From Brucella pecoris (GTDB taxonomy: Bacteria; Pseudomonadota; Alphaproteobacteria; Rhizobiales; Rhizobiaceae): DNA of 64,000 nucleotides. The notes under the pieces were generated by a model. It did not search any database, was not told the DNA's origin, and saw only the letters and a list, made by a program, of their open reading frames with translations. The DNA is taken from assembly GCF_006376675.1 (NCBI RefSeq), contig NZ_VEWK01000003.1, positions 310,001-374,000 of the forward strand, in the 5' to 3' direction. The number at the start of each line of letters is the position of its first letter. Position 1 is the first letter of the stretch. Positions 17,521 to 27,261 of the stretch are shown here, one piece after another. Position numbers and translations under genes: made by a program.

Positions 17521-18768
17521 ATGGTGCTCACCAGCAATCTTAGAGTCAACGGCGATCGTCTTTGGGACAGTCTGATGGACATGGCCCAGATAGGGCCTGG
17601 TGTGCGCGGTGGCAATAACCGCCAAACCTTGACCGATGAAGACGGCGAAGGCCGCAAACTGTTTCAGAGCTGGTGCGAAAAATCCGGGCTTACCATGGGC
17701 GTCGACACGATGGGGAACATGTTCTTCACGCGCCCCGGCGAAGATTCCGACGCCGATCCGGTCTATATGGGCAGCCATCTGGACACGCAGCCGACGGGCG
17801 GTAAATTCGATGGCGTGCTGGGCGTGCTCGGCGGCCTCGAAGTCATGCGCACGCTCAACGATATGAATATCAAGACAAAGCGACCTATCGTCGTCGTCAA
17901 CTGGACGAATGAGGAAGGCACGCGTTTTGCCCCGGCCATGCTCTCGTCCGGTGTTTTTGCCGGTGTCCACGAGCAGGACTGGGCTTATCAGCGCACCGAC
18001 GCCAAAGGCAAGAAATTCGGAGACGAACTGGAGCGCATCGGCTGGAAAGGTAGTGAACCGGTTGGGCAGCGTAAAATCCATGCAATGTTTGAGCTTCATA
18101 TCGAACAAGGGCCAATCCTAGAGGCCGAGCACAAGGATATCGGCGTGGTCAATCACGGCCAGGGGCTGTGGTGGCTGCAGGTAACCTTGACCGGCAAGGA
18201 GGCGCATACCGGCTCTACGCCTATGAAGATGCGCAAGAATGCAAGCCTTGGCCTTGGCAAGATGCTGCAGCTCGTCAACGAAATCGCCATGTCTCACCAG
18301 CCGGATGCGGTGGGCGGCGTCGGCCATATCGACGTTTCACCCAATTCACGCAACGTGCTGCCGGGCCAGATCGTTTTCACGGTCGATTTCCGCTCGCCCA
18401 ACCAAGATGTGCTGGACGACATGAAAACGCGGTTTGAAAAGGAAGCGCCGAAGATCGCCGCAGAACTGGGCATCGGCATCGAGATTGAAGTGGCCGGACA
18501 TTTCGACCCGGTGACCTTTGATGATGGCTGCGTGGTGGCGATCCGCAACGCGGCGGAACGGCTCGGCTATAGCCACCGTAACATCGTTTCTGGCGCGGGC
18601 CACGATGCCTGCTGGGTCAATCGCGTTGCGCCGACTGCGATGGTTATGTGTCCATGCGTAGACGGTCTCAGTCACAACGAAGACGAGGATATTTCGAAGG
18701 AATGGGCGTCGGCGGGAACCGACGTGCTTCTGCATGCGGTATTGGAGACTGCTGAAATTGTAAGCTGA
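17521..18768 (+). CDS. N-carbamoyl-beta-alanine amidohydrolase (Zn-dependent M20/AllC-type hydrolase)
   Basis: Third enzyme of reductive pyrimidine breakdown: hydrolyses N-carbamoyl-beta-alanine to beta-alanine, CO2 and ammonia. The 415-residue product is an M20-type di-metal amidase with His86 (GSHLDTQ), Asp97 (GGKFDG) and Glu131/132 (WTNEEGTRFAP), an HIEQGP motif near 197 and a C-terminal SGAGHDACW. GGAGG precedes the ATG. The dihydropyrimidinase gene follows 61 bases downstream. An N-carbamoyl-amino-acid or allantoate role is possible by family, but the neighbours favour pyrimidines. Confidence 0.9.
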   Translation: MVLTSNLRVNGDRLWDSLMDMAQIGPGVRGGNNRQTLTDEDGEGRKLFQSWCEKSGLTMGVDTMGNMFFTRPGEDSDADPVYMGSHLDTQPTGGKFDGVLGVLGGLEVMRTLNDMNIKTKRPIVVVNWTNEEGTRFAPAMLSSGVFAGVHEQDWAYQRTDAKGKKFGDELERIGWKGSEPVGQRKIHAMFELHIEQGPILEAEHKDIGVVNHGQGLWWLQVTLTGKEAHTGSTPMKMRKNASLGLGKMLQLVNEIAMSHQPDAVGGVGHIDVSPNSRNVLPGQIVFTVDFRSPNQDVLDDMKTRFEKEAPKIAAELGIGIEIEVAGHFDPVTFDDGCVVAIRNAAERLGYSHRNIVSGAGHDACWVNRVAPTAMVMCPCVDGLSHNEDEDISKEWASAGTDVLLHAVLETAEIVS

Positions 18769-18829
18769 TTTCACAACCATCCACTACTGCTACTGTTCGC
18801 AACAAAACCAAAAAGGGGAACGACGAACA

Positions 18830-20284
18830 ATGGCAAAGGTCATCAAAGGCGGAACCGTTATTACGGCTGACCGCACCTTTAAAGCCGATGTTCTCATCGA
18901 AGGCGAAAAGATTGTTGCTGTCGGCGACAATCTCTCCGGCGATGAAGTCATAGATGCATCCGGCTGCTATGTCATGCCGGGCGGTATCGACCCGCACACT
19001 CATCTGCAAATGCCCTTTATGGGCACCTATTCCTCCGACGATTTCGACACCGGCACTGCGGCAGCCCTTGCCGGCGGCACGACGATGGTTGTCGATTTCG
19101 TGCTGCCCGGACCGGAAGGCAATCTGCTCGACGCATTGCAGGAATGGTTCCAGAAGGCAGGCAAGGCCCGCACCGACTATTCATTCCATATGGCGATCAC
19201 CGGCTGGAGCGAACGCGCTTTCAATGAAATGCCGGAAGTTGTGAAGCGCGGCATCAACACCTTCAAGCATTTTATGGCCTATAAGGGCGCGCTGATGGTG
19301 AATGACGATGAAATGTTCGCCTCGTTCCAGCGCTGCGCTGAACTGGGTGCCATGCCGCTCGTTCATGCCGAAAACGGCGATATCGCTGCGCAATTGCAGG
19401 CCAAGCTGATGGCCGAGGGCAACGATGGGCCGGAAGCCCACGCCTATTCGCGCCCACCGGAAGTGGAAGGCGAAGCGACCAACCGTGCCATCATGATTGC
19501 TGATCAGGCAGGCGTTCCCCTCTATGTCGTGCATGTTTCCTGCGAGCAAGGCCATGAAGCGATCCGCCGCGCCCGCCAGAAGGGTATGCGTGTTTATGGC
19601 GAGCCGCTCATTCAGCATCTGACGCTTGATGAAAGCGAATATCACAATCGGGATTGGGATTATGCGGCACGCCGTGTAATGTCGCCGCCGTTTCGTGACA
19701 AGGTCAATCAGGATAGTCTGTGGGCCGGCCTTGCAGCGGGCAGCCTGCAATGCGTTGCGACCGACCATTGCGCATTCACCACCGAACAAAAGCGCTATGG
19801 CATCGGCAATTTCACCAAGATTCCAAACGGTACAGGTGGTCTGGAAGAACGGCTTCCCGTGCTCTGGACTCGCGGAGTTCGTACCGGTCGCCTGACACCC
19901 AATGAATTCGTGGCTGTCACCTCGACCAACATCGCCAAGATTTTGAACATCTATCCGCAGAAAGGCGCAGTGTTGCCGGGCGCAGATGCTGACCTCGTCA
20001 TCTGGGATCCAGAGGCAACCAAGAAGATTTCTGCAAAAACGCAGCATTCCTCCATTGATTACAACGTGTTCGAAGGCTTTGAACTCAAGGGCCTGCCGAA
20101 GATGACGCTTTCACGTGGGCGTATCGCATTCGACAAGGGGCACGTCACGGCAGAGCCGGGCGACGGACGCTTCATCGAGCGTGAGCCGAATGGCCCGGTC
20201 AATCGTGCGCTGTCGCAATGGAAAGAAATCGTTGCGCCGCGCAAAGTGGAGCGCAGCGCCGAACATATGCCGATAGGGGTCTGA
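18830..20284 (+). CDS. hydA: Dihydropyrimidinase (D-hydantoinase)
   Basis: Second step of the pathway: opens dihydrouracil or dihydrothymine to the N-carbamoyl-beta-amino acid. The 484-residue cyclic amidohydrolase has His56 and His58 (DPHTHLQMP), the carbamylated metal-bridging Lys152 (FMAYKG), later metal His residues (AENGD; VVHVSCEQ) and the catalytic Asp in CVATDHCAF. AAAGGGGAACGACG precedes the ATG. The ABC ATPase gene begins 3 bases after its stop, so enzyme and transporter are in one operon. Confidence 0.92.
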   Translation: MAKVIKGGTVITADRTFKADVLIEGEKIVAVGDNLSGDEVIDASGCYVMPGGIDPHTHLQMPFMGTYSSDDFDTGTAAALAGGTTMVVDFVLPGPEGNLLDALQEWFQKAGKARTDYSFHMAITGWSERAFNEMPEVVKRGINTFKHFMAYKGALMVNDDEMFASFQRCAELGAMPLVHAENGDIAAQLQAKLMAEGNDGPEAHAYSRPPEVEGEATNRAIMIADQAGVPLYVVHVSCEQGHEAIRRARQKGMRVYGEPLIQHLTLDESEYHNRDWDYAARRVMSPPFRDKVNQDSLWAGLAAGSLQCVATDHCAFTTEQKRYGIGNFTKIPNGTGGLEERLPVLWTRGVRTGRLTPNEFVAVTSTNIAKILNIYPQKGAVLPGADADLVIWDPEATKKISAKTQHSSIDYNVFEGFELKGLPKMTLSRGRIAFDKGHVTAEPGDGRFIEREPNGPVNRALSQWKEIVAPRKVERSAEHMPIGV

Positions 20285-20287
20285 GAC

Positions 20288-21139
20288 ATGGCCATCGTCC
20301 AGCTTCGGGAACCGCGCATGAGTTTGAATGACAGCATGGCCCCGGAGAGGGGCGAGGCAAATGCGCAGACAGTGATCGACATCAAAGACTTGTCGCTCGT
20401 CTTCGAGACGAATGACGGGCCGGTCCATGCGCTGTCCAACATTGATCTTGCCGTCAAGCGCGGCGAGTTCGTTTCCTTCATCGGACCTTCGGGATGCGGC
20501 AAGACCACGCTGATGCGCGTCGTGGCCGATCTGGAACAGCCGACATCAGGCTCCGTAACGGTGAACGGAAAGACGCCTGAACAAGCCCGCCTCGACCGAT
20601 CCTACGGTTATGTATTTCAGGCGGCGGCCCTGTTTCCGTGGCGCACCATCGAAGACAATATCAGCCTGCCGCTCGAGATTATGGGGTTCTCGAAGGCAGA
20701 GAGGCGCGCGTGCATCGAGAAAAACCTCGCGCTTGTGAACCTTGCGGGCTTCGGCAAAAAATATCCCTGGCAACTTTCCGGCGGCATGCAACAGCGCGCA
20801 TCGATAGCTCGCGCATTATCATTCGACCCGGATATGCTGCTGATGGACGAACCCTTTGGCGCTCTGGACGAAATCGTGCGCGATCATCTCAACGAACAGC
20901 TTCTCAAGCTTTGGGCCGCGACACGCAAAACCGTGATTTTCGTCACACATTCGATCCCGGAAGCGGTGTTTCTCTCGACCAAGATTGTGGTCATGAGCCC
21001 GCGCCCAGGCCGCATTCATGAAATCATCGATTGCGACCTTGGTCCAGACAGACCGCTGGAGATCCGGGAATCCGAGGCGTTTCTAAAGATTGCACATCGG
21101 GTTCGTGAGGGATTACGTCTGGGGCATATCCATGATTGA
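20288..21139 (+). CDS. NitT/TauT-family ABC transporter ATP-binding protein
   Basis: ATPase of 283 residues with Walker A GPSGCGKTT near 68, Q-loop VFQAAALFPW, signature LSGGMQQRASIARAL, Walker B LLMDEPFGALD and VTHSIPEA. It belongs to the nitrate/taurine/thiamin-precursor importer group. It follows the dihydropyrimidinase by 3 bases and is followed by two permeases and an NMT1-like binding protein. The likely cargo is a pyrimidine base or a pathway intermediate (inference from the operon). Confidence 0.9.
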   Translation: MAIVQLREPRMSLNDSMAPERGEANAQTVIDIKDLSLVFETNDGPVHALSNIDLAVKRGEFVSFIGPSGCGKTTLMRVVADLEQPTSGSVTVNGKTPEQARLDRSYGYVFQAAALFPWRTIEDNISLPLEIMGFSKAERRACIEKNLALVNLAGFGKKYPWQLSGGMQQRASIARALSFDPDMLLMDEPFGALDEIVRDHLNEQLLKLWAATRKTVIFVTHSIPEAVFLSTKIVVMSPRPGRIHEIIDCDLGPDRPLEIRESEAFLKIAHRVREGLRLGHIHD

Positions 21140-21175
21140 GGATACTCAGCAACCGCATCGTGCTGGAGATCGCCC

Positions 21176-22069
21176 ATGAAAGGCTTTCTGCACGATAGAT
21201 TCATTCCGGTGGCAACCATACTCGCCGTCATTATTGCGCTTTGGTACGGCCTGGCGGTGGTGCTCAACGCGCCGTTCGAGCGGGATCAGGCGACACGCGC
21301 AGGGACAGAAATCGCCTTCTCGACGCTTGTTGCCAATACGATGCATCAGGACCGTCCGGTCCTGCCCGCACCGCATCAGGTGGCTGAAGAAATCTGGAAA
21401 ACTGTCTTCGGGGTCAAGCCTAGTTCCAAGCGCAGCCTGATCTATCACGGATGGGTAACATTATCGTCCACGCTGCTCGGCTTTGTGCTTGGATCCGCAC
21501 TCGGAGTTCTTCTCGCGGTCGGCATTGTGCATTCCCGCACGCTCGACAAGAGCCTGATGCCGTGGATCATCACCTCGCAAACGATCCCGATCCTCGCCAT
21601 CGCGCCGATGATTATCGTGGTGCTGAATGCCATTGGCATATCGGGCTTGCTGCCCAAAGCCATCATCTCGACCTATCTGTCCTTCTTCCCGGTCGCTGTC
21701 GGCATGGTGAAAGGGCTGCGGTCGCCAGACGTGATGCATCTCGACCTCATGCGCACCTACAATGCATCGAGATCGCAGGTGTTCTGGAAACTGCGCTGGC
21801 CTGCGGCCATGCCGTTCCTCTTTACATCGATGCAGATCGCCGTCGCGATCAGCCTCGTTGGCGCGATTGTCGGTGAATTGCCAACCGGCGCAGTCGCCGG
21901 CCTCGGTGCGAGGCTGCTCGCTGGCTCTTATTATGGACAGACGGTCCAGATATGGGCCGCGCTTGTTGTCGCTGCCCTGATGGCTTCTGTGTTGGTTGCA
22001 CTGATTGGAATTACAGCACAACTTGTGAATCGACGAATGGGCGCAAAGCCGGAAAGGGCAGCCGCATGA
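21176..22069 (+). CDS. NitT/TauT-type ABC transporter permease
   Basis: Inner-membrane permease of 297 residues with about six helices and the cytoplasmic EAA-type loop (MRTYNASRSQVFWKLRWPAAMPFLF region, near 195-220). The N-terminal helix (residues 9-30) is followed by a long periplasmic insert to about residue 90. It is followed by a second permease whose ATG overlaps its TGA. Such paired permeases form a heterodimeric channel. Confidence 0.88.
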   Translation: MKGFLHDRFIPVATILAVIIALWYGLAVVLNAPFERDQATRAGTEIAFSTLVANTMHQDRPVLPAPHQVAEEIWKTVFGVKPSSKRSLIYHGWVTLSSTLLGFVLGSALGVLLAVGIVHSRTLDKSLMPWIITSQTIPILAIAPMIIVVLNAIGISGLLPKAIISTYLSFFPVAVGMVKGLRSPDVMHLDLMRTYNASRSQVFWKLRWPAAMPFLFTSMQIAVAISLVGAIVGELPTGAVAGLGARLLAGSYYGQTVQIWAALVVAALMASVLVALIGITAQLVNRRMGAKPERAAA

Positions 22070-22926
22070 TGACAGGCATTCTTTCGGTCATAGCGCTCAT
22101 CGCTGTCTCGTGGTTGCTTGTCGGTTGGGTAGCAAGCCTGAAGACCCGCAATCCCGTAGGTCAAAAGCTTTTGGATATTGCAGTGCCGGCGCTCTTCGGT
22201 ATCGCGATGCTGGTGCTCTGGGAAGTGACGGTCCGGCTCTTTGCCATTCCGCAGGTTCTTCTGCCAGCGCCATCGGCAATCTGGGCGCGCATCACTGCCT
22301 CCGTACCGATCTTGTGGGCGGATTTCAGGCAAACATTTTTGAAGGCCGTGATTATCGGTTACGTCGCCGGTTGCGGTCTTGGTTTCATAACTGCCATCAT
22401 CGCCGACCGGATTCCTTTCCTGCGCAAAGGATTGTTGCCACTCGGCACTCTGGCTGCAGCACTTCCCATCGTGGGTGTCGCACCGATCATGGTGATGTGG
22501 TTCGGCTTCGACTGGCAGTCGAAGGCGGCGGTCGTCATCATCATGACCTTCTTCCCGATGCTGGTAAACACGGTCGCAGGCCTTGCCAGTACCGGATCGA
22601 TGGAACGAGACATGATGGAAACCTATGGTTCCAATTATTGGCAGACGTTGTTCAAGCTGCGTCTTCCAGCGGCCATGCCGTTCGTATTCAACGCCCTCAA
22701 GATCAATTCCACCCTCGCCCTTATCGGCGCAATCGTGGCGGAATTTTTCGGTACGCCGATTGTGGGTATGGGCTTCCGTATCTCTGCGGAAATCGGACGT
22801 ATGAATGTCGATATGGTCTGGGCTGAAATTTTCGTAGCCGCTCTGGCCGGGTCGCTCTCTTATGGGCTGATCGCGCTGATCGAGCGCAAAATGACATTCT
22901 GGCACCCTTCATACAGGAGGGCCTGA
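22066..22926 (+). CDS. NitT/TauT-type ABC transporter permease, second subunit
   Basis: Permease of 286 residues with helices near 1-22 and 35-60. The coupling loop METYGSNYWQTLFKLRLPAAMP lies in the second half. The frame is open from 21952, but the upstream part overlaps the previous permease and reads as shadow. I use ATG 22066, which overlaps the preceding stop as ATGATGA. It completes the membrane part of the pyrimidine-linked importer. Confidence 0.88.
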   Translation: MMTGILSVIALIAVSWLLVGWVASLKTRNPVGQKLLDIAVPALFGIAMLVLWEVTVRLFAIPQVLLPAPSAIWARITASVPILWADFRQTFLKAVIIGYVAGCGLGFITAIIADRIPFLRKGLLPLGTLAAALPIVGVAPIMVMWFGFDWQSKAAVVIIMTFFPMLVNTVAGLASTGSMERDMMETYGSNYWQTLFKLRLPAAMPFVFNALKINSTLALIGAIVAEFFGTPIVGMGFRISAEIGRMNVDMVWAEIFVAALAGSLSYGLIALIERKMTFWHPSYRRA

Positions 22927-22965
22927 GCCGAACGATTTGGCATCTGCCATCATAAGGTAGACCAA

Positions 22966-23012
22966 AGCGCATTCCGAAAAGTGGGAACCGGTTTTCGGGC
23001 AAAATGCGCGCA
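22966..23012. repeat. Dispersed GCGCAT...ATGCGC intergenic repeat, copy 1
   Basis: The outer arms AGCGCAT and ATGCGCG and the inner pieces CCGAAAA and TTTTCGG make a hairpin element. It lies inside the operon between the second permease and the binding-protein gene. Related copies are at 46171-46273, 47615-47653 and 55175-55218. It may adjust mRNA levels between transporter genes. Confidence 0.75.
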
Positions 23013-23039
23013 ATAAAAAAGAACCAGAGGAGAACTGAA

Positions 23040-24038
23040 ATGAAAAAGGCAATTTCTTTATGCCTTGGAACAGCCGGACTGGCGCTCGCGCTCATGAGCA
23101 GCTCGGCAATGGCAGCCGACAAGCTGACCTTGCAGCTTAAATGGGTAACGCAGGGACAGTTTGCAGGCTATTACGTCGCCAAGGACAAGGGCTTCTATGA
23201 AGCCGAAAATCTCGACGTCGAGATTAAGCCGGGTGGACCCGACGTAGCTCCTCCACAGGTCATTGCCGGTGGTGGTGCTGATGTGGTGGTGGACTGGATG
23301 CCGTCTGCGCTCGCCACCCGCGAAAAGGGTGTCGCGCTCGTCAACATCGCTCAACCGTTCAAGAAGTCCGGCATGATGCTGACCTGCCGTAAGGACACCA
23401 ACATCACCAAACCTGAAGACTTCAAGGGTCGCACGCTTGGCGTCTGGTTCGGCGGCAATGAGTATCCGTTCCTGTCATGGATGAGCCATCTTAAAATTCC
23501 GACCGAAGGCGGCAAGGACGGCGTGACTGTGCTCAAGCAGGGTTTCAACGTCGACCCGCTGATCCAGAAGCAGGCCGACTGCATTTCCACCATGACCTAT
23601 AATGAATATTGGCAGGTGATCGACGCCGGAATTCCAGCCGACCAACTCGTTGTATTCCCTTATGAAGAACAGGGCGTCGCGACACTGGAAGACGGGCTAT
23701 ATGTCCTTGATAAGAGCCTTGACGACCCTGCAATGGTCGACAAGCTTGCCCGTTTTGTCCGCGCATCGATGAAGGGCTGGAAATATGCCTCCGAAAATCC
23801 GGGGGAAGCCGCCGATATCATTCTCGACAATGATGCTTCCGGTGCACAGACCAAGGAAGTTCAGGAGCGTATGGTCAAGGAAATCGGCAAGCTGGTTGAC
23901 GGTTCCGATGGCACCCTTGATGTAGCGGCGGCTGACCGCACGGTGGAAACACTTCTCGGCGGCGGTTCCGATCCGGTCATCACCAAGAAACCGGAAGGTG
24001 CGTGGACCGCGAAGATAACTGACGCCATGAAGATGTGA
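23040..24038 (+). CDS. NMT1/THI5-like ABC transporter substrate-binding protein
   Basis: Periplasmic binding protein of 332 residues. The signal peptide ends at SSSAMA (residue 24). The mature start DKLTLQLKWVTQGQFAGYYVA is typical of the NMT1/THI5 group, which includes ThiY, a binder of a pyrimidine precursor of thiamin. GTRTLGVW-type and GGGADVVVDWMPS elements are present. I chose the ATG at 23040 because AGAGGAG lies 7 bases before it. As the last gene of a uracil-breakdown operon, it probably binds a pyrimidine base or derivative. A terminator follows. Confidence 0.88.
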   Translation: MKKAISLCLGTAGLALALMSSSAMAADKLTLQLKWVTQGQFAGYYVAKDKGFYEAENLDVEIKPGGPDVAPPQVIAGGGADVVVDWMPSALATREKGVALVNIAQPFKKSGMMLTCRKDTNITKPEDFKGRTLGVWFGGNEYPFLSWMSHLKIPTEGGKDGVTVLKQGFNVDPLIQKQADCISTMTYNEYWQVIDAGIPADQLVVFPYEEQGVATLEDGLYVLDKSLDDPAMVDKLARFVRASMKGWKYASENPGEAADIILDNDASGAQTKEVQERMVKEIGKLVDGSDGTLDVAAADRTVETLLGGGSDPVITKKPEGAWTAKITDAMKM

Positions 24039-24062
24039 GCCAGTTTAAAAATTGCGAAAAAG

Positions 24063-24089
24063 AAAACCGGCCCAAAAGGCCGGTTTTTT
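24063..24089 (+). terminator. Rho-independent terminator after the pyrimidine operon
   Basis: The stem AAAACCGGCC / GGCCGGTTTT with a CAAAA loop is followed by further Ts. It lies 24 bases after the binding-protein stop and just before the convergent RND gene end at 24099. The A/T flanks allow action in both directions. Confidence 0.92.
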
Positions 24090-24098
24090 GTTCTGAGT

Positions 24099-27000
24099 TT
24101 ACTCCGCCGGTTCAGCCGTGCCGCCTCTTGGCGGTGTCCCTTTGAGGGCATGGTTGAGTTCCCGCTCAAGCCGGGCTTCCTCCTCGGCTTTGGGTTGCGT
24201 AAAGCGGCCCAGCAGCAGATAGGCGACTGGTGTTACATAAAGTGTGGCAATCGTCGCAAGGCCAAGGCCACCAACAATGACCCAGCCCAAAGCCACGCGG
24301 GCCTCTGCGCCAGCGCCACTTGCCAAAACCAGCGGCACGCCGCCAAGCACGGCGCAGATCATCGTCATGCAGACAGGGCGAAGACGAATGTTGGATGCTT
24401 CCTCGATTGCTTCGCGAACGCTCAAGCCCTTATCGCGCAATTGATCCGCGAATTCGACAATCAGGATACCGTTCTTGGCCATGATGCCGACCAATAGCAC
24501 GAGGCCGATCTGGCTGTAGACGTTCAGGCTCGTGCCTGTGAGCAGCATGGCAAAAACGGCACAACCAAGCCCAAGAGGAACCGTCGCCATCACGATCAGC
24601 GCACTGACAAAGCTTTCAAACTGCGCTGCCAGCACCAGAAGAATGATGATGATGGCAAAACCGAACACCATTGCCAGACCGCTTGATGTTTCGCTGAGCG
24701 TCGAGGCTTCCGCCAGCGGAATGATATGGCTTCCCGGCGGCAACAAAGGTGCTGCGATTTCCTGTGCCGCCTTGTAGGCATCACCCAACGCAAAATCGTC
24801 GCGCAGATTTGTCGTTATAGAAACCGACCGCTGGCGCGTCTCGCGATTGAGCTGCGGCGGGACTGCTTTTTCAACAACCGTTGCAATGGACGACATCGGT
24901 ACATAGCGGCCGTCCGTTGTTTTCATGAATATGTTTTCAAGATCGGTTGGATCGTTGATCGGGTTTGTTGTGGCAACGAGCTTCACATCGAAACTGCGAT
25001 CCCCAACATAGACTGACCCGATCTTGCGACCATCGAGTACCGACTGCACGGCATTCGCAAGTCCGGTGATGTCGATACCGAGATCGGAGGCTCGTTCGCG
25101 ATTAATCTCGACGGAAAGCTGCGGCTGGGTCGGCTCCACAGAAAGTCGCGGCTGGACAAAGCGCGGATCCTTTTCCAGCGCGGCAACGACCGCCTGGGCA
25201 GCAGGCTGTAGCTTGGCATAGTCACTGCCGACTATGGCAAACTGCAAACCATTACCCGCGCCGCGAATACCAAGGCTGTTCGGCTGGGTGGTAAAGATAC
25301 GCACCGCCGTTATGCCCTTGATGCGCTCGGTAATGTCAGCCATGATTTCCTGCTGGCTGCGTGCGCGCTCCTTCCATGGTGCCAATGTCAGGACGACAAA
25401 ACCGTTATTTGACGATCCGCCGGAGCCTGCGATGGCATAGGTAGTGGTGATTTCACCGCTATCGCGCAGAGGCTGGACTGCCTCTTCAATCTTGTCGAGC
25501 TGTGATTGGAGAAACTCCACACTGATGCCCTGCGGCCCATTGATACGCAGCAGTGCAACGGCGCGATCTTCCGAGGGCGTCAGTTCCTGACGGATCAGGC
25601 CGTAGCTGACAAAGGATGCGCCTGCGAAAAGCATTGCCACGAGGACAACAACGAATGGTGCCGACAGACAGATGTGCAGCGTCTTTTTATAAAAGCTCGC
25701 GAGCCCGCCGCCGATACGACGTAAGAAAAGCGGGCCGTGGCCACCATCTTCCCCACTTCCTTCCTTGAGGAAACGCGAGGCAAGCATCGGACAAAGCGTC
25801 AGCGCTACAACTGACGACAGAAGAACTGCAATCGCCAGAACGAAGCCGAATTCACGGAACAGGCCACCCGCCTGCCCCGGCAAAAACGAAATGGGAACAA
25901 AGACTGCCGCCAAAGTCAGCGTGGTAGCGATAACGGCAAAGAAGACTTCCTGTGTGCCAAGCACTGCCGCAGCGCGCGGCCCCATACCCTGATTGCGTCG
26001 CCGGACAACGTTTTCCAGCACCACGATGGCATCATCCACCACGAGACCTGTGGCGAGCACCAAAGCCAGAAGGGTAAGAATATTGACCGAGAAGCCCGCC
26101 AGATAGATGGCTGCAATCGTGCCTATGAGGGCGACGGGCATGGACAAGGCCGGGATGAGCGTAGCGCGTATATCCCACAAGAAGACGAAAATGATCGCAA
26201 CAACGATGATCACTGATGCGATCAGCGCGATTTCCACCTCGTGGATTGCACCATTGATGAAATTCGCATCATCACTGGTGACCGCAATATTGACACCCTC
26301 AGGCAAAGTCTTCTGCAAATTGGCAACCGCAGCACGTATGCCTTCCGAAATGTCGAGCGTATTCGACTGTGCCTGACGCACGATGCCGAGACCGATTGCC
26401 GTCTTGCCATTCGAACGAACTGCCGAGCTCTCGACATCCGGCCCAAGCGTAACGGTTGCGACATCGCGGATTTGCGTGCGTCCGTTGATGTAGACGTTTT
26501 CGAAATCCTCAGGCTTTTCCAGATTGGCCGTAGCACGAACCACGATGGACTGATCGGCACTGCGCAAGGAGCCAGCCGGAGCGTCCAGCCCCATGGAGGA
26601 CAGCGCCTTGGTTATATCGGCGATGGTCAGACCGTAGCTCGCAAGGCGCGCCTGATTGATATCGATACGGAAAATCTTGTCGCGGTCACCGTTGATCTGG
26701 ACGTCAGCAACACCCGGCACTGCTGACAGGATATCCTGGATCTGATCCTCGACCAGCACCGTCATATCGTCGACGGACATAGTGTCGGACGTAACCGCCA
26801 GACGCATCACCGGATCGGCATTGGAGTCCGCCTTGATGATGCGTGATGGGTCCGCCTCTTCCGGCACGTCATTGGCGACACGGGAAATCGCATCGCGCAT
26901 ATCGGCGGCTGCAACGTTCAGGTCTACGCCGTCGTTAAACTCCACCGTGACACGGCTGCGTTCGAATGACGATGTCGAGGAAATAGACTTCACGCCCGAG

Positions 27001-27251
27001 ACGCGCGCGACAGCGTTCTCGAGAACCTGCGTCAACTGACGGTCAATGGTTTCAGCGGATGCACCGCTGAAATCTGTGCTGATTGTTACGACAGGCCGGT
27101 CAACGTCCGGCAGTTCGCGAATATCGACGCCCGTGAATGCAGCAAGACCCGCGACGACAATCAGGACGTTGATAACGAAAGCAAAAACTGGACGGCGGAT
27201 GAATAATGCCGTCGATCCGCCGTTGCCGGATGGGGAATTGTGACTGGTCAC
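24099..27251 (-). CDS. RND efflux transporter, HAE1/AcrB family
   Basis: Proton-driven inner-membrane exporter of about 1,050 residues, the normal length for AcrB-type pumps. The first helix (FAFVINVLIVVAGLAAFTGV) is followed by the porter domain. The proton-relay helix carries the Asp pair in GLVVDDAIVVLEN. A second helix block has GIMAKNGILIVEFADQL. The frame extends to GTG 27275, overlapping the membrane-fusion gene. I favour GTG 27251, which has GAGG 8 bases upstream. Its partner adaptor is directly upstream. No outer-membrane channel gene is nearby, so it would borrow one. Substrates are unknown. Confidence 0.92.
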   Translation of the reverse strand: MTSHNSPSGNGGSTALFIRRPVFAFVINVLIVVAGLAAFTGVDIRELPDVDRPVVTISTDFSGASAETIDRQLTQVLENAVARVSGVKSISSTSSFERSRVTVEFNDGVDLNVAAADMRDAISRVANDVPEEADPSRIIKADSNADPVMRLAVTSDTMSVDDMTVLVEDQIQDILSAVPGVADVQINGDRDKIFRIDINQARLASYGLTIADITKALSSMGLDAPAGSLRSADQSIVVRATANLEKPEDFENVYINGRTQIRDVATVTLGPDVESSAVRSNGKTAIGLGIVRQAQSNTLDISEGIRAAVANLQKTLPEGVNIAVTSDDANFINGAIHEVEIALIASVIIVVAIIFVFLWDIRATLIPALSMPVALIGTIAAIYLAGFSVNILTLLALVLATGLVVDDAIVVLENVVRRRNQGMGPRAAAVLGTQEVFFAVIATTLTLAAVFVPISFLPGQAGGLFREFGFVLAIAVLLSSVVALTLCPMLASRFLKEGSGEDGGHGPLFLRRIGGGLASFYKKTLHICLSAPFVVVLVAMLFAGASFVSYGLIRQELTPSEDRAVALLRINGPQGISVEFLQSQLDKIEEAVQPLRDSGEITTTYAIAGSGGSSNNGFVVLTLAPWKERARSQQEIMADITERIKGITAVRIFTTQPNSLGIRGAGNGLQFAIVGSDYAKLQPAAQAVVAALEKDPRFVQPRLSVEPTQPQLSVEINRERASDLGIDITGLANAVQSVLDGRKIGSVYVGDRSFDVKLVATTNPINDPTDLENIFMKTTDGRYVPMSSIATVVEKAVPPQLNRETRQRSVSITTNLRDDFALGDAYKAAQEIAAPLLPPGSHIIPLAEASTLSETSSGLAMVFGFAIIIILLVLAAQFESFVSALIVMATVPLGLGCAVFAMLLTGTSLNVYSQIGLVLLVGIMAKNGILIVEFADQLRDKGLSVREAIEEASNIRLRPVCMTMICAVLGGVPLVLASGAGAEARVALGWVIVGGLGLATIATLYVTPVAYLLLGRFTQPKAEEEARLERELNHALKGTPPRGGTAEPAE

Positions 27252-27261
27252 GCTTTCATCC

